Under the pieces are notes generated by a model. It saw nothing but the letters and a program-made list of their open reading frames with translations. It was not told where the DNA came from and ran no database searches. The position numbers were made by a program, and so were the translations under genes. A DNA stretch of 58,425 bases, from positions 1 to 58,425 of the forward strand of contig DUCN01000123.1 in the NCBI GenBank assembly GCA_012959805.1, written 5' to 3'. Shown piece after piece: positions 51,322-58,425 of the stretch; the stretch's first letter is position 1, and each line of letters begins with the position of its first letter. This DNA is from Myxococcales bacterium. Lineage in GTDB: Bacteria; Myxococcota_A; UBA9160; UBA4427.

Positions 51322-52629
51322 CTAGAGGCCGGCGAAGGCGTCGAAATAGTCTGGCCAGGTTTTCGAGACGCAACCGGGGTCGAGGATGACAATGCCGGGG
51401 ACGCGGAGTCCCGCCAGTGCAAGGGACATCGCCATGCGATGGTCGTCGTAGGTTTCGATTTCAGCCCCGCGCATGGGGCCGGGTTCGATGCGAAGGGAAT
51501 CTGGACCGGCTTCGACGCGTGCGCCTAGCTTGCTGAGTTCGGTCTCGAGGGCCGCCAGGCGATCGGTTTCCTTGATGCGCAGGTTGGCGACATTCGTGAT
51601 GGTCGTTGGGCCGTCGGCGAAGAGAGCTACGACGGCGTAGGCGAGCACGGCGTCGGGGAAATCGTTCATTTCGACGACGCCCAGGCTATGCAGGGTCTCA
51701 TTAGGCCCAGTCACCGAGACCGTGTCGCCGATCCGATTGACGCCACATCCCATTCGTTCGAGAAGATCGAGGATCTTGAAATCCGCCTGCAGCGAATCGC
51801 TCGCGATGCCCGACACCGACACGCGTCCCCCGGCGATCGCGGCCGCACAAAAGGGATAGGCGGCGGAAGAGGCATCGGGCTCGATCGTGTATTGGCGGGC
51901 TTGATAGGTCTGGCCCGCCTTGATCCAGAGTTGGTCGTCGTCCCGCCACTGCGCGTCCGCACCAAACGCACGCATCACTTCGAGAGTGAGGTCGATGTAC
52001 GGGCGCGAAACGATGACCCCGTCCTTGAAATCGAGTTCGATGTCTCGAGACGCGTAGGGGGCGATCTGGGCGATGGCTGAGACGTATTGACTCGATCGGC
52101 TGCCATCGATCAAGGCCGGTCCCCCCGGCAATCCTCCGCCCTGGAGGCGAATCGGCGGGCAATCGGCGATGCCCTGCATCGTGAGTTCGGCGCCGAGGGC
52201 GCGAAGCGCGGTCACCAGATCGGAGATCGGGCGCTCGCGCATTCGGGCGTTTCCGTCGACGACGACGGGTCCCGAGGCAAGCGTGAGCGCTGCGGTCAGG
52301 AAGCGAACAGTCGTGCCCGAATTGCCGCAGTCGAGGATGAGGTCTTCAGCCTGTTCGGGGACTTCGAAGCGGCCTCCGCGGCCACGGATGATCCAGTCGG
52401 CGTCCGCGGTCGAGGCGTCGAGGCCAATCCCCAGGGCTTCGAGGGCAGCGCGCATGACGACCGTGTCATCGGAGTCGAGGCCGCCCGAAAGTCGACTTTC
52501 GCCGTCGGCCAGGGCGGCGAGCAGGAGCGCGCGATTGGTGATGCTCTTACTGCCGGGGACGGCGACGTGACCGTCGAGGGGGCCTCGGGTCTCGATTGCG
52601 AGTCGTTCGGAAGCGGCTTCACCGGCCAT
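51322..52629 (-). CDS. aroA: 3-phosphoshikimate 1-carboxyvinyltransferase (EPSP synthase)
   Basis: The ATG at 52629 gives a normal 435-residue AroA; longer frames are not needed. It condenses shikimate-3-phosphate with phosphoenolpyruvate in aromatic amino acid synthesis. The N-terminal substrate motif VAVPGSKSITNRALLLAALADG is followed by LDCGNSGTTVRFLTAAL (class I/II glycine motif), DGNARMRERPISDLVTALRALGA, DGSRSSQYVSAIAQIAP and RIKETDRLAALETELSKLGA near the C-terminus. The active-site DDHRMAMSLALAGL is intact. Not in an operon with other aro genes here. Confidence 0.96.
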   Translation of the reverse strand: MAGEAASERLAIETRGPLDGHVAVPGSKSITNRALLLAALADGESRLSGGLDSDDTVVMRAALEALGIGLDASTADADWIIRGRGGRFEVPEQAEDLILDCGNSGTTVRFLTAALTLASGPVVVDGNARMRERPISDLVTALRALGAELTMQGIADCPPIRLQGGGLPGGPALIDGSRSSQYVSAIAQIAPYASRDIELDFKDGVIVSRPYIDLTLEVMRAFGADAQWRDDDQLWIKAGQTYQARQYTIEPDASSAAYPFCAAAIAGGRVSVSGIASDSLQADFKILDLLERMGCGVNRIGDTVSVTGPNETLHSLGVVEMNDFPDAVLAYAVVALFADGPTTITNVANLRIKETDRLAALETELSKLGARVEAGPDSLRIEPGPMRGAEIETYDDHRMAMSLALAGLRVPGIVILDPGCVSKTWPDYFDAFAGL

Positions 52630-53179
52630 GAAATCGTCGGGTTCCGGGTGATGAGGGTTATTCAGCGAGAAACGAAGGGGTGATGGGAAGATCAGGTCTG
52701 ATTTCGAGGCGCACCATAGCACGAGGCCCCATATTCGTTGACACCCCGCGAGCCCTCCGGCACACTCCGTCACCGGTTGGAATCCATTGGATTGTCGGCG
52801 AGTTAGCCGGCAAGGAGCGTCGGCCCGGCCAGGTCGTACTGGTCGATCATCCCGACTAAACCTTAAGGGTGCCTTGATGCGTCCTCAGATCCGATGGAGC
52901 CTTGTAAGTAGTCATCGCCGTCATGTCGCTGTCATAGGAATAGCGTCAGAATGGCGTTAGCCGGTCCAGCCAAATGATTGTGCGCGGGAACGCCACAAAT
53001 AGATTGAGCTTTTTCGGGTGTTTTTTCGGGTGATCGTCGAGTAAGACCGAATCTCACCCTGGCTTGCCCCGCTCGGGGTGAGCGACTTCGTGCGAGCTGC
53101 GCTCGCCCAATGATGTTTGGAACACGGTTGGCCGAGCCTTGCGCGGGTGTCGACCCAAGAAGATCAGGAGATTACGAAG
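52630..53179. other. 550-bp divergent region between aroA and serA
   Basis: No credible gene. The half near serA is AT-richer and contains a tandem 12-bp element (53009-53032), followed by CTTGCCCCGCTCGGGGTGAG at about 53062-53081, which can form a short GC hairpin about 100 bp before the serA start. The region is long enough for leader control of serA, but I recognise no known riboswitch. Confidence 0.45.
53009..53032 (+). repeat. Tandem 12-bp repeat upstream of serA
   Basis: CTTTTTCGGGTG (53009-53020) is followed directly by TTTTTTCGGGTG (53021-53032), differing at one base. It lies 148 bp before the serA start and might be a regulator site or part of a leader. Confidence 0.6.
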
Positions 53180-54760
53180 GTGCTGAAAGTTCTCGTTTCC
53201 GATTCCCTTGCGGAAGAAGGAATTACCGTCCTCGAACAAGCCGCCGGTATTGAAGTCCTGAACAAGCCGGGCTGCTCGCCGGACGAACTCCTCGAGCTGA
53301 TCAAGGACGCCGACGGTCTCGTCATCCGCTCGAATACGAAAGTCACGCCCGAGGTCTTTGCCACCGCCAAGAACCTCCGCATCGTCGGTCGCGCGGGCAT
53401 CGGTGTCGACAACATCGATCTGCCCGCTGCAACGCAGGCTGGCGTCGTCATCGTGAATACGCCCGAAGGCAATAACATCACGACCGCCGAACACGCGATC
53501 GCCTTGATCGTTTCACTTGCCCGACATATTCCCCAAGCGACCGCCTCCATGAAGAAGGGTCTCTGGGAGAAGAAGAAGTTTCAGGGCATGGAGCTTTACA
53601 ACCGAACCCTCGGCGTTCTGGGTGCCGGCAATATCGGTCGCTTCGTCGTTTCGCGCGCGAAGGGACTCGGCATGAAGGTCATCGTTCATGACCCCTACCT
53701 CACGGCCGAAGCCGCCGCGCGTCTCGAAGTGGAACGCGTCGAACTCGACGAAATGATGAGCCGCGCTGATATCGTCACGGTCCATGTTCCCAAGACCAAG
53801 GAAACGACGGGCATTCTAGGCCGCGAACAGTTCAAGATCGCCAAGCCCGGACTCATCGTCATCAATGCCGCTCGCGGTGGCATCGTTGACGAAGAGGCGC
53901 TCTTCGAAGCGCTCGAATCCGGACAAATCGGTGCCGCCGGACTCGACGTCTTCGTCGAAGAGCCGCCGCCCGAAGGTCATCCGCTCGTGAATCACCCGAA
54001 CGTGATCTGCACGCCGCATCTCGGGGCGTCGACCGAGCAAGCACAGATCAATGTCGCTGTCGCGGTTGCGGAACAACTTCGCGACTTCCTCATCGACGGA
54101 GAAGTTCGAAACTCACTCAACGTTCCGACCGTATCGCCAGAACAGATGGCCGAAGTCGGCCCCTATATCGAATTGGGCCAGAAGCTCGGAAGCTTCCAGG
54201 GCCAACTCGCCCAGGGCCGCATCGACATCGTCGAAGTCGAGTACTCGGGCGAAGTCGCGGAGCTGAAGGTCGCCGCCATCACCATCGCCGTCCTGAAGGG
54301 CATCCTCGAGCCCGTTCGCGAAAGCGTCAATCTCGTGAACGCCTCGTCGATTGCCCAGGAGCTCGGCATCAAGGTCATCGAATCGAAGGTGGCGCGATCC
54401 ACAGACTTCGCCTCCGCCGTCACGGTCCGCGTCAAGGGCGTAACGGATCGACTCGTCGCGGGCGCGGTATTCCACGGTTGCCAACCGCGCATCGTGCGAA
54501 TCGATGACTTCATGCTCGAAGCCATTCCGGAAGGCTGCACTCTGCTCTTGCATAACCATGACCAGAGCGGCGTCGTGGGAACGGTCGGCACGGTCCTCGG
54601 CGATGCCGGAATCAATATCTCACGCATGCAACTCGCGCTTCACGAATCTCGAGGCGAAGCCTGCATGCTCGTCAATATCAATCAGGATCCTGGAGAAAAG
54701 GTCCTGGCCGCATTGCGTGATGCGGAGAACATGATCGCAGTTCAGCTACTGGAGCTGTAA
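53180..54760 (+). CDS. serA: D-3-phosphoglycerate dehydrogenase, long form
   Basis: The GTG at 53180, preceded by AGGAGA at 53168-53173, gives 526 residues. It oxidises 3-phosphoglycerate with NAD in the first step of serine synthesis. The nucleotide-binding motif is GVLGAGNIGRFVVSRAKGLG, with catalytic residues in NAARGGIVDEEAL and NVICTPHLGAST (active histidine). An intervening ASB domain and a C-terminal ACT domain (last 75 residues, LLLHNHDQSGVVGTVGTVLGDAGINISRM) match the long SerA type, often inhibited by serine. purA follows 47 bp later, with a CGTTAGGCG motif between them. Confidence 0.97.
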   Translation: MLKVLVSDSLAEEGITVLEQAAGIEVLNKPGCSPDELLELIKDADGLVIRSNTKVTPEVFATAKNLRIVGRAGIGVDNIDLPAATQAGVVIVNTPEGNNITTAEHAIALIVSLARHIPQATASMKKGLWEKKKFQGMELYNRTLGVLGAGNIGRFVVSRAKGLGMKVIVHDPYLTAEAAARLEVERVELDEMMSRADIVTVHVPKTKETTGILGREQFKIAKPGLIVINAARGGIVDEEALFEALESGQIGAAGLDVFVEEPPPEGHPLVNHPNVICTPHLGASTEQAQINVAVAVAEQLRDFLIDGEVRNSLNVPTVSPEQMAEVGPYIELGQKLGSFQGQLAQGRIDIVEVEYSGEVAELKVAAITIAVLKGILEPVRESVNLVNASSIAQELGIKVIESKVARSTDFASAVTVRVKGVTDRLVAGAVFHGCQPRIVRIDDFMLEAIPEGCTLLLHNHDQSGVVGTVGTVLGDAGINISRMQLALHESRGEACMLVNINQDPGEKVLAALRDAENMIAVQLLEL

Positions 54761-54807
54761 GAACCAAAGCGTTAGGCGATGGATAAAAGAAAGATGGGAG
54801 CAGGGAA

Positions 54808-56106
54808 ATGACAACCGTAGTTGGAGTAGGCGCCCAATGGGGCGATGAGGGCAAAGGTAAAATTGTTGATTGGCTCGGTCCGCGCGCGGATCTGGTCGCT
54901 CGATTTCAGGGCGGCAACAACGCCGGCCACACGTTAGTCGTCGACGGAGAAACGACGATCCTGCACGTCGTCCCCTCCGGCATCCTGCACCCCGGTTCGA
55001 TTAATCTCATCGGCCCCGGTGTTGTCGTCGACCCCGCCATCCTGCTCGAAGAAGTCGAAGCACTCAAGGCCCGCGGCATCCTCAAGGATCCGTCGAGACT
55101 GCGTGTCTCGGGACGTGCGCACGTCATTCTTTCCTGGCACCGTGCTCTCGATGGGGCTCGCGAGGCTGCGGCTGGCAAGGGCAAGATTGGTACGACCGGT
55201 CGTGGCATCGGCCCGGCCTACGAAGACAAGGTCGCCCGCCGCGGAATCCGTGTCGCCGACTTGCGCCAGACCGACACTCTTCGCGAGAAGCTCGAAGCCA
55301 TCGGTGAACAGAAGAATTTCGAACTCACCAAGTTGCACGGCGTAGACGCCATCGACGTCGGTGCGCTCTATGAACAATGTGTCGAGTTCGGGCGACAGCT
55401 CGAGCCTTACGTCGATCACACCGGGCGGATCCTCGACCGTTCCCTTCGAGCCGGAAAGAACGTTCTCTTCGAAGGTGCGCAGGGGACTTTCCTCGACATC
55501 GATCACGGGACGTATCCCTTTGTCACGTCTTCCAACTGCGTGGCCGGGGCGGTTTGTACCGGCAGTGGCGTTGGGCCGACGAAGATCGATCGTGTCATCG
55601 GCATAACGAAGGCGTATACGACGCGCGTCGGGGCAGGGCCGTTTCCGACCGAGCTTGAAGATGAAACTGGCGAGCGACTTCGGAAGGCGGGCGCGGAATT
55701 CGGTGCGACGACGGGGCGACCGCGACGATGTGGTTGGCTCGACGGAGTGCTCTTGCGTGAAGCCGTCACCGTGAATGGGTTGACGGATCTGGCGATCAAC
55801 AAGCTCGATATCCTGAGCGGGTTCAAGGAGCTCAAGATCTGTACCGCCTATGACATCGATGGGAAGATCACTGAGGATTTCCCGATGACGTTAGGCGAGA
55901 CCGAGCGAGCGGTTCCCGTTTATGAGACTCTGCCTGGCTGGGATGAGGATTTGACGGGAATGAATTCGATCGAAGAGTTCCCGGACAATGCTCGCCGATA
56001 CATAGAGCGGATCGAGGCGATCGCCGAGGTCCAGGCGACTCTGTTGTCAGTGGGACCGGGGCGGGATGAGACAATCATCCTTCGAGAATTGTTCGCGAAG
56101 CGGTAA
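54808..56106 (+). CDS. purA: Adenylosuccinate synthase
   Basis: A 432-residue enzyme joining IMP and aspartate with GTP, the first committed step to AMP. The start MTTVVGVGAQWGDEGKGKIVDWL carries the P-loop-like GDEGKGK and the catalytic Asp/His pair (GGNNAGHTL). FEGAQGTFLDIDHGTYPFVTSSN and the PurA signature GIGPAYEDKVARRGIR are intact. NKLDILSGFKELKICTAYDIDG lies near the C-terminus. GGGAGCAGGG precedes the ATG. Co-directional with serA and likely co-transcribed or closely coordinated. A CGTTAGGCG motif is at 55889-55897. Confidence 0.97.
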   Translation: MTTVVGVGAQWGDEGKGKIVDWLGPRADLVARFQGGNNAGHTLVVDGETTILHVVPSGILHPGSINLIGPGVVVDPAILLEEVEALKARGILKDPSRLRVSGRAHVILSWHRALDGAREAAAGKGKIGTTGRGIGPAYEDKVARRGIRVADLRQTDTLREKLEAIGEQKNFELTKLHGVDAIDVGALYEQCVEFGRQLEPYVDHTGRILDRSLRAGKNVLFEGAQGTFLDIDHGTYPFVTSSNCVAGAVCTGSGVGPTKIDRVIGITKAYTTRVGAGPFPTELEDETGERLRKAGAEFGATTGRPRRCGWLDGVLLREAVTVNGLTDLAINKLDILSGFKELKICTAYDIDGKITEDFPMTLGETERAVPVYETLPGWDEDLTGMNSIEEFPDNARRYIERIEAIAEVQATLLSVGPGRDETIILRELFAKR

Positions 56107-56296
56107 TCGGGCGGGTTCCAGTCATTCACATGATTGGTACGGAATCGGGGACAGGCCTAGTCGCTTGTCTGGAAGGTGAGCCGTGTTCGGGGCCTGATGA
56201 GTGGTTCGAGCGTGGGTGGTCCGGTGCGTGCGGGGACGTACATGCGCGCGTGGGTTGTCAGTGCGGATTCAGATGCGGGCGTAGGAGGTTCCTTCG

Positions 56297-56650
56297 ATGA
56301 TGGATGAGAGCATGATCGAATCGCGGCGGGTCGCGCTCGCCCAACTTCGGGAGGAGTTGTCGGGGGTGATTGAGTCGGCGACGGAGGGCGCGCGGCCGGT
56401 GGATCTGGATGAGCCGATCGGGCGAATCTCCCGTGTGGACGCGATGCAGCAGCAGAAGATGGTGGCCGAGAATCGCCAAGCCGCGCTGCTTAGACGGCGA
56501 CAGGTCGATGCGGCGCTTTCGCGCATCGACGACGGAGATTATGGGGAGTGTCTTGGCTGTGGGGAGACGATCGCTCCGCGTAGGCTCGAAGCCCATCCCG
56601 AGGCGTCGCTCTGTATCGAATGTCAGGGGCACCGCGAGCGGCAGGACTGA
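56297..56650 (+). CDS. DksA/TraR C4-type zinc finger protein
   Basis: A 117-residue protein of the DksA/TraR superfamily. A helical coiled-coil segment (RVALAQLREELSGVIESATEG and QQQKMVAENRQAALLRRRQVDAAL) is followed by a four-cysteine zinc finger at C85, C88, C106 and C109 (YGECLGCGETIA, SLCIECQGHRE). It is shorter than E. coli DksA. Such proteins enter the RNA polymerase secondary channel to adjust transcription, or serve unknown roles (YbiI type). AGGAGG stands before the ATG; a second ATG follows at once. Monocistronic. Confidence 0.9.
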   Translation: MMDESMIESRRVALAQLREELSGVIESATEGARPVDLDEPIGRISRVDAMQQQKMVAENRQAALLRRRQVDAALSRIDDGDYGECLGCGETIAPRRLEAHPEASLCIECQGHRERQD

Positions 56651-56915
56651 GGCGACGGACGGGCTCCCACGTAGGTAGGAGTCGGCGAGCATGGTCGTGG
56701 ATGGGTGCCAATGGGATTGAATGGGCCTCGATGGATAGGCGCTCCAGCCCGAGAGATCTCGAGAGAAGGCCGCTGAAAACGGACGGCGAGCTTGATTGGG
56801 GATGGGAATCGGACGATAGGAGCAGAGGTCGCCTATTGGTGTCTGAGCCCGGGAACGCTCGGGTCGTCGCATCGACGAATCGGACGTCCAATCGCGGTGG
56901 GCGAAGGAGCTGGGC

Positions 56916-57656
56916 TTGGCGGGGTCGATTCGGGTTCTATCTGGAAATTTGTGGTGGGGAAAGGCGGACCCTGACGGTCTGATCGACCTCATTCGCGACT
57001 ATCAGGTCGACGTCTTCGCGGCGCAGGAACTCGGTCACGAAAACGCCGAGGCCATTTCGAGCGAACTCCCCCACGGCTGCCTCGAACCCGACGGCGCCTT
57101 CCAGGGCATGGGAATCGCGCTGCGTCATCCAGGCGCCTACGACCGGATCCCGATGTATTTCCGCGACGCGAGGCGAGTCGTTTTACAGCCGGCGGATTGG
57201 CCGGGTCTCGAATGTCCGGTCGATCTCGTAAACGTTCACTTCCATGCGCCCCACGCCATCCGACCCTTTCCATCCGTCATGGTTCGCTGGCGACAAGCAC
57301 GGGACCTCGACAAATTCCTCGACGCAAACGCGAGCGACACCCGACTCATCGTGGGGGACTACAACGCGACTCCGCATTGGCCCCTCTATAAGAGATATCT
57401 CCGTCGGTTTTCCGATGGGGCGATCGAGGCGGCGCAAAGGGAAGGCCGAGCGGTTCAGGGCACGTGGGGACCACGCCCGGGCAGCCCGAGGCTTCTCAGG
57501 ATTGATCATGCGATGGTTCGAGGGCTGACAGTCGAGAGATTCAAGGTTGTTGGCATTCCCGGCAGCGATCACTCGGCACTGATCTTTGATTGCACGCCGG
57601 GACGGCGGGATGAGCCCAGGCCGAAGCACGAGGCTGGGGCGGCGCGATTGGTCTAA
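56916..57656 (+). CDS. Endonuclease/exonuclease/phosphatase (EEP) family protein
   Basis: The TTG start at 56916 has AAGGAG exactly six bases upstream and gives 246 residues. Metal and catalytic residues of the EEP fold are visible: VLSGNLWWG (Asn11), FAAQELG (Glu38), LVNVHFHAPHA, LIVGDYNATPHWPLYKRY (Asp/Asn pair) and IPGSDHSALIF (catalytic His). There is no signal peptide, so it is cytoplasmic. EEP proteins cleave phosphodiesters in nucleic acids or lipids; substrate unknown. It converges on the small gene at 57858. Confidence 0.88.
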   Translation: MAGSIRVLSGNLWWGKADPDGLIDLIRDYQVDVFAAQELGHENAEAISSELPHGCLEPDGAFQGMGIALRHPGAYDRIPMYFRDARRVVLQPADWPGLECPVDLVNVHFHAPHAIRPFPSVMVRWRQARDLDKFLDANASDTRLIVGDYNATPHWPLYKRYLRRFSDGAIEAAQREGRAVQGTWGPRPGSPRLLRIDHAMVRGLTVERFKVVGIPGSDHSALIFDCTPGRRDEPRPKHEAGAARLV

Positions 57657-57814
57657 ACGGATGTCCGGTTTCGCCCTCCGGCTATTCGCTTCGATCTCAA
57701 CCGCACCGCCAATTCCTAGCTACTCCCAGCAACTCCAGGTGAGTCAGGTCGAAATGGCAGTATCGACCGTTCCGGATTTTGTTCGGCGTTTGTCTTTCGA
57801 TTGAATTGCTTACT

Positions 57815-57838
57815 TACTGACCTACTGACCTACTGACC
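57815..57838. repeat. Three tandem copies of TACTGACC
   Basis: Perfect 8-bp units at 57815, 57823 and 57831, with further TACTGAC/TGACC variants to about 57855. The period of eight puts TGA in all three plus frames, and TAG in all three minus frames. It lies between two convergent genes. Confidence 0.8.
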
Positions 57839-57857
57839 TATTTACTGACTGACCTGC

Positions 57858-58166
57858 CTAGAAGGGCAGGGCCCAATCGGTTGATCTCGAGGTCCGGCTG
57901 ACCTTGCGAAGGGTTGACCGCGTCCGACTCCAGTTGGCAGATGCGGGGACGGCCCACGCGTCCACGCGGACCGCTCGAACTCGGCCCGGCACGATTGGCG
58001 CCAGCGGTTTCGCGGGTGCACAGCGGGGAGAATTCGTGATCGAGGGAACTTGAAGGGGGAGGTCGCGAGCGGCGCTTGGGCGGCCTTGATCCCGGCGTTC
58101 GAGGTTGGCTTCATTCACTTCATTCACTGTCGATTTGAAAATCGGATCGGCCTGGAACTGGGTCAC
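57858..58166 (-). CDS. Small protein of unknown function with strong expression signals
   Basis: The GTG at 58166 has AAGGAG eight bases upstream (58180-58175), and a good promoter lies about 50 bp farther (58250-58222). The predicted 102 residues start MTQFQADPIFKSTVNEVNEA and continue with basic and Pro-rich low-complexity sequence (LPLQVPSITNSPRCAPAKPL) ending in DWALPF. I recognise no family. The helical, charged first 30 residues look more protein-like than the rest, so a frameshift later in the gene is possible. A hairpin, CCTGCC...GGCAGG at 57852-57869, covers the stop and could terminate transcription. Confidence 0.45.
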   Translation of the reverse strand: MTQFQADPIFKSTVNEVNEANLERRDQGRPSAARDLPLQVPSITNSPRCAPAKPLAPIVPGRVRAVRVDAWAVPASANWSRTRSTLRKVSRTSRSTDWALPF

Positions 58167-58221
58167 GGTGATGTCTCCTTGGGTTTGGAAGTCTGTGGGA
58201 CCGGTGTTTGCGGGTCTCGCA

Positions 58222-58250
58222 ACAATAGGCGAATAAAAAGCGAAAGTCAA
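58222..58250 (-). promoter_or_regulatory. Promoter of the small gene before tRNA-Lys
   Basis: On the minus strand TTGACT (58250-58245), exactly 17 bp, then TATTGT (58227-58222). Five of six and four of six sigma-70 matches with optimal spacing make it one of the best promoters in the window. Transcription would start near 58215 and read towards the GTG at 58166. Confidence 0.65.
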
Positions 58251-58343
58251 AGTCGGCCAGAATGTGAGGCGAGGGCGAACTCAAGTGTGTTTTAGACGCG
58301 TTTGAGTCTCGACGCGCAGGGGCGGCGGTGTTATCCAACGCCC

Positions 58344-58419
58344 GGGCCCGTAGCTCAGTTGGTAGAGCAGAGGACTTTTAATCCTACGGTCCGGGGTTCG
58401 AGTCCCCGCGGGCTCACCA
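58344..58419 (+). tRNA. tRNA-Lys (anticodon TTT)
   Basis: A 76-nt cloverleaf. The acceptor stem GGGCCCG pairs with CGGGCTC (58409-58415, one G-U). The D-loop is AGCTCAGTTGGTAGAGC, the anticodon loop CTTTTAA carries TTT, and the T-arm is CCGGGGTTCGAGTCCCCG. The discriminator A and an encoded CCA end the gene at 58419. It is divergent from the small minus-strand gene. Confidence 0.97.
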
Positions 58420-58425
58420 AATAAC

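Larger units (their letters stand above)
2307..55897. repeat. Dispersed iterated 9-mer CGTTAGGCG
   Basis: By eye there are ten exact copies. On the plus strand they lie at 3420, 11389, 30926, 49072, 54770 and 55889. As CGCCTAACG they lie at 2307, 7507, 47313 and 48594. Two more copies have T as first base (8812 and, reversed, 12251). The feature spans first to last copy; the DNA between copies is not part of it. Occurrences fall in different reading frames and on both strands. Confidence 0.6.

Noticed and set aside
1..58425. CRISPR arrays, insertion sequences, prophage or integrase genes
   Set aside because: None seen: no regularly spaced repeats, transposase, recombinase or phage structural motifs in any frame I read.

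Overview
The window is a GC-rich (about 60% by eye), densely coding chromosomal segment of a Gram-negative bacterium. Two outer-membrane beta-barrel proteins, several lipoproteins, a PEP-CTERM surface protein and a PCu(A)C-like periplasmic protein support a two-membrane cell. The mix of DUF3604, spinster-type MFS, PEP-CTERM, YgiQ and long-form SerA would fit an uncultured lineage of the former Deltaproteobacteria (Myxococcota/Desulfobacterota/Binatota sense), but this placement is inference. No phage, plasmid, insertion sequence or CRISPR array is visible.

Layout. 0-9.3 kb: a TauD-like dioxygenase, pheS-pheT, an MFS exporter, a long-form GAPDH and a beta-barrel protein. 9.3-19.1 kb: histidine phosphatase, a small exported protein, a membrane FHA protein, a SWIM/SNF2 helicase, a degenerate poly(A)-polymerase-like protein, a degenerate receiver and an S4/RluA-relic/RlmI-like fusion. 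19.3-22.8 kb: a compact envelope operon (PEP-CTERM protein, TPR-plus-barrel protein, membrane-anchored Pro-rich repeat protein) closed by a clear terminator. 22.9-30.1 kb: dienelactone hydrolase, methyltransferase, a hydrolase-Rieske-TPR lipoprotein operon, DUF4136 lipoprotein, RibD-like reductase and an RlmD/TrmA-type RNA methyltransferase. 30.1-37.8 kb: YgiQ, Ada/AlkA fusion, FkbM-like protein, rhomboid protease, and an NMP-kinase-like gene overlapping a transglutaminase-like gene. 37.9-45.6 kb: DUF3604 protein, MFS transporter, a TonB-receptor remnant, fatty acid hydroxylase, PCu(A)C-like protein, a sigma-54 activator and a DoxX-like gene broken by one in-frame stop. 45.7-58.4 kb: core metabolism (rpiA, fused transaldolase/glucose-6-phosphate isomerase, two Hsp20, aroA, serA, purA), a DksA-type zinc protein, an EEP-family phosphatase/nuclease, a small gene with strong expression signals and tRNA-Lys(TTT).

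Central carbon metabolism is well represented: GAPDH, transaldolase-PGI and RpiA link glycolysis and the pentose phosphate pathway, while SerA and AroA lead into amino acid synthesis. RNA-related functions (PheST, RlmD-like, RlmI-like fusion, PAP-like, tRNA-Lys) are also frequent.

The strongest unexplained signal is a short sequence, CGTTAGGCG, found ten times on both strands against well under one expected by composition. It lies mainly in or beside conserved housekeeping genes and occurs in several reading frames, as an iterated DNA-level motif would. The best candidate for an undescribed protein system is the 19.3-22.8 kb envelope operon. A further theme is several proteins that keep a fold but have lost catalytic or ligand residues.
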